A stretch of 64,000 bases of DNA from Ruegeria denitrificans. GTDB taxonomy: Bacteria > Pseudomonadota > Alphaproteobacteria > Rhodobacterales > Rhodobacteraceae. The position numbers were made by a program, and so were the translations under genes. Location: positions 62,001 to 126,000 of the forward strand of contig NZ_CYUD01000012.1 in NCBI RefSeq assembly GCF_001458295.1, in the 5' to 3' direction. Numbering within the stretch: the first letter of the stretch is position 1; each line of letters begins with the position of its first letter. Positions 1 to 7,907 of this stretch are shown here, piece after piece. The notes under the pieces were generated by a model. It was not told the origin of the DNA. It did not search any database and worked only from the letters and a program-made list of their open reading frames with translations.

Positions 1-377
1 AGCGCTCAGAAGTATCTTCTAACCACCCGGTCTTCTTTCTTTAAATGAAGAACGCCGTATTCGTTTGGTCAAGGGTTTCATCGGTTCCAAACCAGCCCCT
101 TTCTGCATTGGATCGCGAAAGACGTGGTCACAGATTGCTTGGTTTCTACATCATTGCAGACGGCTCTGCAGAACTTGTGAGTGCGACTGTTGCCCGCGAC
201 AACACACAGCGAATGAAGTCTGCCCTAGTCGTCGCCAGATGGTATTGGCGTGATGCACTGGAATCCCTTGTTCATCTGGCTCAATATACCTCCGAACGCG
301 AGGCAGAGCTTCGCTGAAAATTATTCGGTCTAACCCCTTTCCAAACCCAATGAATCAAGCTAAGGACGCGGCTTCAC
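1..377. other. Non-coding stretch upstream of rplY
   Basis: No gene can be supported here. A short open frame on the plus strand (45-317) gives a protein with no recognisable domain and has no ribosome binding site at its start, so it is treated as chance. The promoter of rplY should lie in the 3' part of this stretch, but no clear -35/-10 pair was seen. Confidence 0.5.
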
Positions 378-406
378 GCGGGCATACAGCCTTGGAGGAT
401 GCCCGC
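378..406 (+). promoter_or_regulatory. Hairpin in rplY 5' leader
   Basis: GCGGGCAT at 378-385 is perfectly complementary to ATGCCCGC at 399-406, giving an 8-bp stem with a 13-base loop about 20 bases before the rplY start. There is no T-run after it, so a terminator is unlikely. Ribosomal protein genes often carry leader structures for feedback control. That role is only an inference here. Confidence 0.4.
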
Positions 407-426
407 CCTAACTTTGGAGAATTATC

Positions 427-1083
427 ATGGCTGGAGAGATTCCTGATCTCGTAGCTCTGGAACGGACGGGGACAGGCAAGGGCGCCGCTCGTCAGGCACG
501 CCGCGACGGCATGGTTCCGGGCATTGTTTTTGGTGGCGATAAAGAACCGCTGCCGATTCAGATCCCGTTCAACGTCCTGTTCAAGAGCCTGAAAGCAGGC
601 CGGTTCAAGTCGACCTTGTGGAACCTGAAAGTTGAAGGTCACGAAGACGTCCGCGTCATCTGCCGCGACGTTCAGCGTGACGTTGTCAAAGACCTGCCGA
701 CCCACCTGGACCTGATGCGTCTGCGTCGGACCACCAAGATCGCGCTGTTCATCCCGGTTGAGTTCATCAACGAGGAAGAAGCACCCGGCATCAAGAAGGG
801 CGGCGTTCTGACCGTTGTTCGTCCGGAAGTCGAACTGATGTGCACCGCAGGTGACATTCCTGAGAAAATCGTTGTTGACGTGACCGGAATGAACATCAAC
901 GACGTTGTCACCATTTCCTCGGTTGACCTACCGGTCGGCACCACGCCGACCATCGACCGTGACTTCGTGATCGCGAATGTCTCGGCACCGACAGGCCTGT
1001 CGACCGATGACGATGAGGAAGAAGGCGAAGAAGTGGCTGCAGACGAAGTCGAAGTCGTCGGCCAGGAAGAAGCCGAAGAATAA
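427..1083 (+). CDS. rplY: 50S ribosomal protein L25/general stress protein Ctc
   Basis: This encodes a 218-residue protein of the L25/TL5/CTC family, which binds 5S rRNA in the large ribosomal subunit. The N-terminal L25 domain covers about residues 1-95 ([19 protein letters not shown] at the start). The C-terminal TL5-type beta domain follows to about 190. The tail is very acidic and rich in Glu and Asp. The long two-domain form with an acidic tail is usual in alphaproteobacteria. TTTGGAG lies 8 bases before the ATG. A strong terminator follows and separates it from pth, which is its common neighbour in proteobacteria. Confidence 0.96.
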   Translation: MAGEIPDLVALERTGTGKGAARQARRDGMVPGIVFGGDKEPLPIQIPFNVLFKSLKAGRFKSTLWNLKVEGHEDVRVICRDVQRDVVKDLPTHLDLMRLRRTTKIALFIPVEFINEEEAPGIKKGGVLTVVRPEVELMCTAGDIPEKIVVDVTGMNINDVVTISSVDLPVGTTPTIDRDFVIANVSAPTGLSTDDDEEEGEEVAADEVEVVGQEEAEE

Positions 1084-1110
1084 GTCCGGACTCAACAATT
1101 CGGATTTGGA

Positions 1111-1143
1111 AACGGGGCCTTTTTCAGGCCCCGTTTTCTTTTG
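1111..1143 (+). terminator. Rho-independent terminator after rplY
   Basis: ACGGGGCCT (1112-1120) pairs with AGGCCCCGT (1126-1134) around a five-base loop, followed by the T-rich tail TTTTCTTTT. It lies 28 bases after the rplY stop, so it should end that transcript and set pth apart as a separate or readthrough unit. Confidence 0.9.
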
Positions 1144-1221
1144 GTGCAACCGGGCTGGAAAACTGGTGGCATTCCATGCCATCAACCACCTGCACAGGTT
1201 GCAAGGCACAAGGACGAGACT

Positions 1222-1902
1222 ATGAAACTGTTTGTCGGATTGGGGAACCCGGGGTCGAAATACGCCCGCAACCGGCACAATATCGGCTTTATGGCTGTTG
1301 ACCGCATTGCCGAGGATCACGGCTTTGGCCCGTGGAAATCCAAGTTTCAGGCCGAGATCACCGAAGGTCGTCTGGGCCACGAAAAGGTGCTGCTCATCAA
1401 GCCGCAGACGTTCATGAACCGTTCTGGTCAGTCCGTCGGCGAGGCGATGCGGTTCTACAAGCTCGACTCAACCGATGTGACCATCTTTCATGATGAGTTG
1501 GACCTCGCCCCCGGCAAGGTGCGCGTCAAGGCGGGCGGTGGGCATGCCGGGCACAACGGGCTGCGCTCGATCCACGACCATATCAGCCCGGCCTATGATC
1601 GTGTGCGGTTGGGGATCGGCCATCCGGGCCGCAAGGAAATGGTCTCGCCTTACGTTTTGGGCGATTTTGCCAAAGCCGATGGTGACTGGCTGGATGATGT
1701 GCTGCGCGGTGTGTCGGACGGCGCAGGCTATCTGGCTGATGGGGATGGCGGCAAGTTCATGAATGCCGTCGCTCTGCGAACGGCCCCGCCGCGGTCATCA
1801 AAATCTCTGGCTGAGGCGCCCAAACAATCCAGCAAACCCGCCCCTGAACCCGAGGTCGACACGCGCTCGGCCATGCAAAAGCTGTTGGACAAGTTCAAAT
1901 AG
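1222..1902 (+). CDS. pth: Peptidyl-tRNA hydrolase
   Basis: The 226-residue cytosolic enzyme cleaves peptidyl-tRNAs released from stalled ribosomes, recycling tRNA. The bacterial Pth signature is intact: GLGNPGSKYARNRHN near the N terminus contains the catalytic His, followed by KPQTFMNRSG, FHDELDL and the glycine-rich GGGHAGHNGLRS. The C-terminal 35-40 residues form a low-complexity extension (Pro, Ser, Lys) ending in MQKLLDKFK, common in alphaproteobacterial Pth. The open frame extends to 1141 without a stop, but the ATG at 1222 is preceded by AGGACGAG and matches the family N terminus, so the upstream residues are dropped. Confidence 0.95.
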   Translation: MKLFVGLGNPGSKYARNRHNIGFMAVDRIAEDHGFGPWKSKFQAEITEGRLGHEKVLLIKPQTFMNRSGQSVGEAMRFYKLDSTDVTIFHDELDLAPGKVRVKAGGGHAGHNGLRSIHDHISPAYDRVRLGIGHPGRKEMVSPYVLGDFAKADGDWLDDVLRGVSDGAGYLADGDGGKFMNAVALRTAPPRSSKSLAEAPKQSSKPAPEPEVDTRSAMQKLLDKFK

Positions 1903-1984
1903 GGTGGCTGACCTTGCCGTAACGTCCCAATTGCAGAACGGCTTCTGCCGCGCTCCAATACGGTACGGCTAGGAGGGGCGACAT

Positions 1985-3148
1985 ATGAGAGTTTTTTTAA
2001 AGTGGCTGCTGCGCATCGTTTTGATGCTGGTGCTGGCGGCGGTCGTCGTCGGATTCTGGAAACGCGAAGAGCTGCAACGGTTGATGGCCGTGAACTCTTT
2101 GTTTTCCGAGGAAAAGATCGTTCACAACTTCTCTCATATGAACGACGCATTCCTGACGGTCGACCTGCCGCGCGGCGATGGACCAACCTGGGAATTACCC
2201 TATGGCGCTGGCTTTGAGCTGCCTGAGGGCACTGATGAATGGATCGAGGATCGCGCGGTCACCTCTCTGCTGGTGATGCAGGACGGGCATATCCGGTTCG
2301 AAGAATACTACCTTGGCACTGCACCCGAGGATCGCCGGATTTCGTGGTCAGTGGCCAAAAGCTATCTGTCCGCTCTGTTCGGCATCCTGTTGGCCGAAGG
2401 CGCAATCGACTCGCTGGACGATCCGGTGGTGAAATATGCGCCGAAATTGGAAGGCACCGCCTATGAAGGCCCATCGGTTCGCAATGTGTTGAACATGGCC
2501 AGCGGCGTCACCTTCGATGAGGACTATTTCGACCCCAATTCAGACATCAACCGCATGGGGCGCGTCATTGCCCTGGGCGGAGAGTTGGACGATTTCGCAG
2601 CCTCGCTGCAGGACAGTTTCGCCACGCCGGGCGAGACCTGGCAATACGTGTCGATTGACACCCATGTCCTCGGGATGGTGATCCGCGGGGCTACGGGGCG
2701 CAGTGTGACAGATTTATTGGTCGAAAAGATCATTCAACCCTTGGGTCTGGAACGCGACGGCTATTACGTGACCGACGGTGCCGGGGTTGCGTTTGTTCTG
2801 GGCGGTTTGAACTTTACGACGCGCGATTTTGCGCGCTTTGGTCAGATGATCCTGCAAAATGGCGCCCATGACGGCCAGCAACTTGTGCCTGCGGATTGGA
2901 TCGCCGAATCCGTCCTGCCCAGCGCCCCAACCGCACCCGGCAAGATCGGCTATGGCTTTCAGTGGTGGATTCCCCTCGGTGCGCACGAAGGCGAATTTCT
3001 GGCCCGTGGCGTGTACGGTCAGTACATCTATTTCGACCAGCCGCGTGGTGTTTTGATTGTCACAACTGGCGCAGATCGCCAGTTCCGTGACCCCGGTATC
3101 AATGAGCTAAACGTAGAAATGTTCCGCAAGATCGCCCAAAGCCTGTAA
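1985..3148 (+). CDS. Serine hydrolase, class C beta-lactamase/esterase fold
   Basis: This is a 387-residue protein of the beta-lactamase-related serine hydrolase family (PF00144), resembling 6-aminohexanoate-dimer hydrolase-type enzymes. An N-terminal hydrophobic segment (about residues 8-23, LRIVLMLVLAAVVVGF) suggests membrane anchoring or export. The nucleophile motif SxxK is seen as SVAK in SWSVAKSYLSALFG at about residue 122. The second motif appears as YVS in WQYVSIDTH rather than YxN, as in carboxylesterase-like members. The substrate cannot be told from sequence. A strong ribosome binding site (AGGAGGGG) precedes the ATG. It is followed nine bases later by the DUF2237 gene, so the two may be co-transcribed. 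Confidence 0.85.
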   Translation: MRVFLKWLLRIVLMLVLAAVVVGFWKREELQRLMAVNSLFSEEKIVHNFSHMNDAFLTVDLPRGDGPTWELPYGAGFELPEGTDEWIEDRAVTSLLVMQDGHIRFEEYYLGTAPEDRRISWSVAKSYLSALFGILLAEGAIDSLDDPVVKYAPKLEGTAYEGPSVRNVLNMASGVTFDEDYFDPNSDINRMGRVIALGGELDDFAASLQDSFATPGETWQYVSIDTHVLGMVIRGATGRSVTDLLVEKIIQPLGLERDGYYVTDGAGVAFVLGGLNFTTRDFARFGQMILQNGAHDGQQLVPADWIAESVLPSAPTAPGKIGYGFQWWIPLGAHEGEFLARGVYGQYIYFDQPRGVLIVTTGADRQFRDPGINELNVEMFRKIAQSL

Positions 3149-3157
3149 GATGGTCCC

Positions 3158-3532
3158 ATGCAAAAACAAGACAGTATCAATGTATTGGGCGGTGTGCTCA
3201 GCCCTTGTTCCCGTGATCCGCTAACCGGGTTCTTTCGGGACGGGGCTTGCAACACCTGCCCCGAGGATCAGGGCAGCCATACGGTTTGCGCGGTGATGAC
3301 CGCCGAATTTCTGGCCTTTTCAAAATATGTAGGCAACGACCTGAGCACCCCGCGCCCCGAGTTCAATTTTCCAGGTTTGAACCCCGGTGACAGCTGGTGT
3401 CTGTGCGCCGCGCGCTTTCTGCAGGCCCATGACGAAGGTTGCGCCCCGATGGTGCATCTTGAGGCGACCCATCAGCGGGCGCTTGAGATCATTCCGCTGC
3501 GCCTTCTGAAAGAGAACGCCGCTTCAGAGTAA
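3158..3532 (+). CDS. DUF2237 family protein
   Basis: A 124-residue soluble protein matching the DUF2237 family by its features: NVLGGVL near the N terminus, CSRDPLTGFFRDGAC, CNTCPEDQGSHTVCA, then the DLSTPRPEFNFPGL and GDSWCLCAARF segments. The conserved cysteines (DGACNTC, HTVCA, WCLCAARW-type) suggest metal or redox chemistry, but the function is unknown. It fills the family's usual length. It sits nine bases after the serine hydrolase and ends at a shared terminator with the convergent slipin gene. Confidence 0.85.
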   Translation: MQKQDSINVLGGVLSPCSRDPLTGFFRDGACNTCPEDQGSHTVCAVMTAEFLAFSKYVGNDLSTPRPEFNFPGLNPGDSWCLCAARFLQAHDEGCAPMVHLEATHQRALEIIPLRLLKENAASE

Positions 3533-3534
3533 GC

Positions 3535-3567
3535 GGGCCGGCCCGGGAAACCCCGGACCGGCCCTTA
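3535..3567. terminator. Bidirectional terminator between DUF2237 gene and slipin gene
   Basis: GGGCCGG (3535-3541) pairs with CCGGCCC (3558-3564), and after one mismatch CCGGG (3543-3547) pairs with CCCGG (3552-3556) around a four-base loop. It lies between two convergent stop codons, so it can serve both strands. The flanking T-runs are weak. Confidence 0.7.
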
Positions 3568-3574
3568 TTCGGAA

Positions 3575-4720
3575 TTAATCCCGCAGTTTGACGAGGTCGG
3601 ACATCAACCCTTCGGTCCCGTTATGGACCGCCAGCCGCTCGACCTTCCCGGCGATGGTTTCCAGAGCTTCCAGCTCTTTCAACCGTAGCATCACCGGGTT
3701 TTCCGCCATCACCTTCGCGGTGTTCAGCAGAGACCGTGTGGCGTTGGTTTCTTCCCGCCGCCGGATGACGTTGGCCTCGGCTTGTTTTTCGGCGGCGACC
3801 ACAGCGGTCAGGATTTCCCGCATCTCCCCGGGCAGGATGACGTCTTTCAACGCGATCTCCCCCACTTCGATACCGATCCCGGCCATCTGTGTCCGCACCC
3901 GATCCGCAGCCTCGGTGTCGACGGTCACTTTCTCGGCCAGCAGCCGGTCCAGCGTCATCGCCCCCAAGGTTTTCCGGAACGCCAGTTGCAGCGCCCGGTG
4001 CAGGGACTGATCGAAATCCTTGACCGCCCCCACCGCCTTGATCGGATCAACGACCCGGTAGTCGGCGGACAGGTTGACCCGGATGGTGACCCGGTCCTTG
4101 GTCAGGATCTCTTGCCCTGTCACCTCATGAGTCCGTTGCCGCAGGTCGATTTGCTTGACCTCGACCTTCCGTCCCACTTTCCAGAAGGCATGCGCCCCGG
4201 GATTCAGCTGATCTACGAACACCCCGTCAACCGTCAGCAGCCCGGTATGCCCGTCGGCAACCTCGACCTGCGTCAGGTTCAGCCGCAGCCCGGCCCGAAC
4301 CAACCGCTGTGCCGTCGCTTTGGGCACAGCCATCGTCTCGGTCAGTGCGTGATGTTCGACCTTCCACGGCCCTGCAGCCTTCCAGACAAGCGCCCGCGCT
4401 TCGGGGTTCAGGACCCGAACAGGCACCTCATCCCGCAACAGAACCAGAACTTCGTCAGGCCCAGCCCGGAACTCAGTCAGATGCGTGGCGGCCAGTTCAG
4501 GCCGGTTCTGCATCAGCGCCCGCTCATAGGACGACACGAAAAAGAGATTCTCCAGATCGTGCAACTCGGTCAGTACATCCTTGCGAGGCAACCGGTGTTT
4601 CCCGGCACCCAGGATTGCATCGAACACCCCGTTGCGCAGGACCAGCATCCGCTGGGTCTCGGTCAGGGTCAACCGCCGGTAGCCGGTCAGCCGGTCAATC
4701 AGATCTTGGAACAGTGTCAT
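3575..4720 (-). CDS. Slipin family protein (SPFH/Band-7 domain)
   Basis: The 381-residue protein has an SPFH/Band-7 domain of the slipin (prokaryotic stomatin) type in its second half. Family features are RVTIRVNLSADYRV, the LGAMTLDRLLAEK segment, GIEVGEIALKDVILP, then an alanine- and glutamate-rich helix (AAEKQAEANVIRRREETNA) likely to form a coiled coil for oligomerisation. Unlike classical stomatins it shows no N-terminal membrane hairpin and begins with a beta-rich region (residues 20-170). This form is seen in RNA-repair (Rtc) gene neighbourhoods. A clear AAAAGGAG lies upstream of the ATG. Two tRNA-like RNAs lie 400 bases upstream on the same strand. No rtcB, rtcA or rtcR lies in the window. 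A scaffold role with the RNAs is inference. Confidence 0.88.
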   Translation of the reverse strand: MTLFQDLIDRLTGYRRLTLTETQRMLVLRNGVFDAILGAGKHRLPRKDVLTELHDLENLFFVSSYERALMQNRPELAATHLTEFRAGPDEVLVLLRDEVPVRVLNPEARALVWKAAGPWKVEHHALTETMAVPKATAQRLVRAGLRLNLTQVEVADGHTGLLTVDGVFVDQLNPGAHAFWKVGRKVEVKQIDLRQRTHEVTGQEILTKDRVTIRVNLSADYRVVDPIKAVGAVKDFDQSLHRALQLAFRKTLGAMTLDRLLAEKVTVDTEAADRVRTQMAGIGIEVGEIALKDVILPGEMREILTAVVAAEKQAEANVIRRREETNATRSLLNTAKVMAENPVMLRLKELEALETIAGKVERLAVHNGTEGLMSDLVKLRD

Positions 4721-5120
4721 ATCATTTCTCCTTTTCGTCTCGCTCTATCGTCGTCGCAAATGCGAACTCCTTTTCATGTTTTCAGTGGGTTGCACCCCGA
4801 ACGGATGACAGGTGTGAAGCCTTTGGGCGAAGGCTGGAAAGATCCGGACATCCCCCGCGCCATGCCCCTGCGCGGGAGGGTCAGAGAGAGGGGCGCGGGA
4901 TCCATGCGCCGCCTTACCCTATGGGGTAAGCGGGGCACCGATACGGCGGCACCATCATCTGCCCTCCGGCACAAAGCCAGAGCAGCGAAGACCCCTGCCC
5001 CGCCCGACTAAAGCCTGACGTTGCGCGGTGTCGCCCCTGCTGGGGAACACCCGGCCCCTTATGATTTTGGACCGTTTTCACGGGCCGGCGTGGAAGGCCG
5101 GTGCTGACTTAACAGCTTTG
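4721..5120 (-). other. Structured spacer between tRNA-like RNAs and slipin gene
   Basis: No gene is supported. The stretch is rich in short perfect hairpins. CTTACCC (4913-4919) pairs with GGGTAAG (4924-4930). GGTGT plus CCCC (5027-5037) pairs with GGGG plus ACACC (5042-5051). CCGGC (5085-5089) pairs with GCCGG (5097-5101). None has a T-run on the minus strand, so a transcript through the tRNA-like RNAs could run into the slipin gene. AAAAGGAG occurs twice just before the slipin ATG, the upstream copy preceding no gene. Confidence 0.45.
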
Positions 5121-5194
5121 TCAAATGACGGGATTCGAACCCGTTACACATCGATTTGCGGTCGATTGCTCTCACCAGAATGAGCTACATTTGG
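5121..5194 (-). tRNA. tRNA-like RNA, GCA (Cys) anticodon, downstream member of pair
   Basis: The minus strand folds as a cloverleaf. TA is at positions 8-9, the D stem is GCTC/GAGC with a GG-containing loop, the anticodon stem is ATCGA/TCGAT with loop CCGCAAA (anticodon GCA), and the T arm is ACGGG TTCGAAT CCCGT. The acceptor has six pairs (CAAATG/CATTTG), but the first position (C opposite A) does not pair. Position 33 is C instead of the near-universal U, and no CCA is encoded (CAA follows). These deviations suggest it may not be an ordinary translational tRNA. It abuts the second tRNA-like RNA with no spacer and lies upstream of the slipin gene on the same strand. Confidence 0.72.
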
Positions 5195-5266
5195 AGCTTT
5201 GGAAGGAATTGAACCTTCGCCTACAGATGGGAAACCTGCCGCTCTATCCAATTGAGCTACAAAGCA
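5195..5266 (-). tRNA. tRNA-like RNA, UCC (Gly) anticodon, upstream member of pair
   Basis: On the minus strand the cloverleaf is complete. TA is at positions 8-9, the D stem is GCTC/GAGC with loop AATTGGATA, and the anticodon stem is GCAGG/TCTGT with two G-T pairs. The anticodon loop is TTTCCCA (anticodon TCC), the variable loop AGGC, and the T arm GAAGG TTCAATT CCTTC. The acceptor has six pairs (GCTTTG/CAAAGC), and the first position is an unpaired T opposite T. If that last T is read as the discriminator, an encoded CCA follows at 5192-5194, which is also the first bases of the next RNA. Bacterial Gly tRNAs normally start with a G-C pair, so this looks like a tRNA-like molecule. Confidence 0.7.
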
Positions 5267-5432
5267 TACCAATCCCGGGTTCGGCCCTGGCATACGGGGT
5301 CGGCAATGCTGTCCGCACCGAGAGAGTGATCACCTCTGCCCGCTAGGGTCCGGCCCGTCGTGACCGGTAACGGCGGGTTTAGGCGAAGCCGCTGGATTCG
5401 CTCAATAATTTTTTTAGGCCCGGAATCAGACC

Positions 5433-5470
5433 TGTGGCTGTCGCGCAACAAAATTACCCAGTTGCGCAAT
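5433..5470 (-). promoter_or_regulatory. Candidate sigma-54 promoter/inverted repeat upstream of tRNA-like RNAs
   Basis: On the minus strand TGGGTAATTTTGTTGC (5460 to 5445) contains GG-N10-GC with a good -12 box (TTGC) and a partial -24 box (GG plus one further match). The GC of the -12 element overlaps an inverted repeat: TTGCGCAAC and GTTGCGCGA flank an 11-base spacer. RNA-repair operons are often driven by sigma-54 through RtcR, which is why the match is noted, but no regulator is present in the window and the -24 box is imperfect. Confidence 0.25.
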
Positions 5471-5496
5471 ATTCAAAAAGCCCAGGACTAAAATAC

Positions 5497-5530
5497 AAAG
5501 CGGCGCACCCGGTTCAGGCACGCCGCTCTT
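5497..5530 (-). terminator. Probable terminator after trpB
   Basis: AGCGGCG (5500-5506) and CGCCGCT (5522-5528) form a 7-bp stem around a 15-base loop 30 bases beyond the trpB stop. On the minus strand it is followed by TTGTATTTT, a T-rich tail. Confidence 0.65.
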
Positions 5531-5558
5531 GTCGAAAATTTCAAATTTTACCACTTGG

Positions 5559-6806
5559 TCAGTCGGCGCTGCGGCCTTCGGTATCCGACATGTCGAAGTT
5601 CAGATATTTGGCCACGGTCTGCACGTCCTTGTCACCGCGCCCACACATGTTCATGCAGATCAGGTGATCCTCGGGCAGTTCGGGTGCGATTTTCATCACA
5701 TGCGCCAGCGCGTGGCAGGGCTCCAACGCCGGGATGATGCCCTCGGTCGCGCAGCACAGCTGGAACGCCTCAAGCGCCTCTTTGTCGGTGATCGCAACGT
5801 AGTTGGCGCGGCCAATATCGTTTAGCCAGGAATGTTCGGGCCCGATGCCCGGATAATCCAGCCCGGCCGAGATCGAATAGCCCTCCAGAATCTGGCCGTC
5901 ATCATCCTGCAGCAGATAGGTGCGGTTGCCGTGCAATACGCCCGGACGTCCACCTGTCAGCGAGGCGCAATGCTCCATCTTTTCGTTCACGCCTTTACCA
6001 CCGGCCTCAACGCCAATGATGTTGACCTCTTTGTCATCAAGGAACGGATAGAACAGACCCATCGCGTTCGATCCACCGCCAATGGCGGCAATGATCGTGT
6101 CGGGCAGACGGCCTTCGGCCTTCATCATCTGTTCCTTGGCTTCCTTGCCAATGATCGACTGGAAATCGCGGACCATCGCTGGATACGGATGCGGCCCCGC
6201 GACGGTGCCGATGCAGTAGAACGTGTCGCGGACATTGGTTACCCAGTCGCGCAGCGCGTCGTTCATCGCGTCTTTCAGTGTGCCACGGCCAGAGGTCACC
6301 GGAATCACCTCGGCCCCCAACAAGCGCATACGGAACACGTTCGGAGCCTGACGCTGCACGTCATGTGCACCCATGTAAACCACACATTTCAGGCCGAATT
6401 TGGCGCAGACGGTGGCGGTGGCCACGCCGTGCTGGCCTGCCCCGGTTTCCGCGATTATCCGGGTCTTACCCATACGCCGCGCCAAAATGATCTGGCCCAG
6501 CACGTTGTTGATCTTGTGCGCGCCGGTGTGGTTCAGCTCATCACGCTTGAGGTAAATCTTTGCGCCACCCAGATGCTCGGTCAGGCGTTCCGCGTAATAC
6601 AGCGGCGAGGGGCGGCCCACATAGTTCGCCCATAGGTCGTCCATCTCGGCCCAGAAGGTGGGATCATCCTTGGCCTTTTCATATTCCTCTTCCAGCGACA
6701 GGATCAGAGGCATCAGCGTTTCGCTGACGAACCGCCCGCCGAATATGCCGAACCGGCCCTTTTCGTCGGGGCCGGACATGAAGGAATTGAAAAGATCGTT
6801 GGCCAT
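5559..6806 (-). CDS. trpB: Tryptophan synthase beta chain
   Basis: The 415-residue PLP enzyme condenses indole (delivered from the alpha subunit) with serine to give tryptophan. The PLP lysine motif is intact in [14 protein letters not shown]. The glycine-rich phosphate-binding segment IGGGSNAMG and the tail segment [14 protein letters not shown] match the family, and the length is normal. The partner trpA is not in the window. trpB is the last gene of the rpsA-ihfB-lapA-trpF-X-trpB run and has a terminator behind it. Confidence 0.97.
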   Translation of the reverse strand: MANDLFNSFMSGPDEKGRFGIFGGRFVSETLMPLILSLEEEYEKAKDDPTFWAEMDDLWANYVGRPSPLYYAERLTEHLGGAKIYLKRDELNHTGAHKINNVLGQIILARRMGKTRIIAETGAGQHGVATATVCAKFGLKCVVYMGAHDVQRQAPNVFRMRLLGAEVIPVTSGRGTLKDAMNDALRDWVTNVRDTFYCIGTVAGPHPYPAMVRDFQSIIGKEAKEQMMKAEGRLPDTIIAAIGGGSNAMGLFYPFLDDKEVNIIGVEAGGKGVNEKMEHCASLTGGRPGVLHGNRTYLLQDDDGQILEGYSISAGLDYPGIGPEHSWLNDIGRANYVAITDKEALEAFQLCCATEGIIPALEPCHALAHVMKIAPELPEDHLICMNMCGRGDKDVQTVAKYLNFDMSDTEGRSAD

Positions 6807-6873
6807 GGGTGTCTCCCTCGTCGTACCCGTTGTTCATAGGAGGTGACGACAGGATTTGCCATGGCAAAACGTA

Positions 6874-7209
6874 TCATTCCGCCGCTTCAACAAGCTGCGC
6901 CCAGACCTGCAATGCCTGCTGGTTGCTGGGCACTGCAATGCAAGGGAAATGGTAGAACTGATTTACGTCTGCGAGCCGCGAGGCCACCTGCACCACGCGG
7001 CGGTGAGGGCCGGACTGGGCGAAGGTCAGCATGGCTTCGAGGTCATGCCAAACGCTTAGGGAGAAATACAAACCCTGATGCGGGAACACACCGGCGTGCA
7101 GACACAGCGGATCACCGCGCGCCTGCAGCAATGCCTGATGCGCGCGCCAGTAGAACTCTGGCCCATAGTACCACCGTTTCAATGAAACTCCGCCGATTGC
7201 CGCCAGCAT
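6874..7209 (-). CDS. Small unknown protein between trpF and trpB
   Basis: This 111-residue soluble protein has no domain I can name securely. The core SLSVWHDLEAMLTFAQSG, together with the compact length and the pattern of aromatic residues, recalls the dimeric alpha/beta-barrel fold (antibiotic-monooxygenase or DUF3291-like). That is only a resemblance. The ATG has a strong site (GGGGAGG) eight bases upstream. It sits 47 bases after trpF and 67 before trpB on the same strand, so it is very likely co-transcribed with tryptophan genes. A role in that pathway is not shown. Confidence 0.75.
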   Translation of the reverse strand: MLAAIGGVSLKRWYYGPEFYWRAHQALLQARGDPLCLHAGVFPHQGLYFSLSVWHDLEAMLTFAQSGPHRRVVQVASRLADVNQFYHFPCIAVPSNQQALQVWAQLVEAAE

Positions 7210-7256
7210 GATTGCGTCCTCCCCTACCGGGGATACGCGGATGCCGGTCGATCAGA

Positions 7257-7898
7257 TCACCGGGTTGCGTCGATAAAGGCCTGAACCAATGCTGCATCCT
7301 TGACGCCGGGCGCGCTTTCGACGCCTGACGACACATCGACTTGTCGCGCGCCGGTCATTCGGATCGCCTCGGCAACGTTTTCCGGCGTTAACCCTCCGGC
7401 CAGCATCCATGGGCGCCGCCAGTATTTACGCCCCGCCAACAGGCGCCAGTCAAAAGCCAGGCCATTGCCGCCCGGCAGTTCCGCATTTCGGGGCGGCTTG
7501 GCGTCGATCAGCAACTGGTCGGCAACCTCGGAATAGAGGTTAATCGCAGCAAGGTCTTCCGCTTCGGCCACGCCGATGGCCTTCATCACTGGCAAACCAA
7601 AACGGTCGCGAACCTCGGCCACACGATCCGGGCTTTCCTTGCCGTGCAATTGCAACATGTCCAACGGCACATTGGCCACAATCCGGTCCAGATCCTCATC
7701 TGTCGCGTTCACCGTCAACGCGACCTTGGCAACCCCGGCAGGCACCAAGTGGGCCAACTCTGCCGCGGACGCCACCTCCAGATGACGTGGCGACTTGGGG
7801 AAAAAGACAAACCCGACATAACGCGTACCGGCATCCACCGCCGCGCGCACGTGATCAGGGGCGGTTAAACCGCAGATTTTGACGGATACATCAGACAT
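7257..7898 (-). CDS. trpF: Phosphoribosylanthranilate isomerase
   Basis: The 213-residue TIM-barrel enzyme catalyses the third step of tryptophan synthesis, the Amadori rearrangement of phosphoribosylanthranilate. The N-terminal [12 protein letters not shown] carries the catalytic Cys, LLIDAKPP the catalytic Asp, and [14 protein letters not shown] and VDVSSGVES form the phosphate-binding end of the barrel. Length is typical. It follows lapA by nine bases and leads into the small unknown gene and trpB. Confidence 0.96.
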   Translation of the reverse strand: MSDVSVKICGLTAPDHVRAAVDAGTRYVGFVFFPKSPRHLEVASAAELAHLVPAGVAKVALTVNATDEDLDRIVANVPLDMLQLHGKESPDRVAEVRDRFGLPVMKAIGVAEAEDLAAINLYSEVADQLLIDAKPPRNAELPGGNGLAFDWRLLAGRKYWRRPWMLAGGLTPENVAEAIRMTGARQVDVSSGVESAPGVKDAALVQAFIDATR

Positions 7899-7907
7899 AA
7901 AAGGGCC

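Noticed and set aside
45..317. A 90-residue open frame at the left edge
   Set aside because: No ribosome binding site and no recognisable domain; the window begins here, so context is missing too.
4774..4974. A 66-residue minus-strand frame in the slipin leader
   Set aside because: Its sequence is Arg/Pro-rich, it lies in the hairpin-rich spacer, and no ribosome binding site precedes it.
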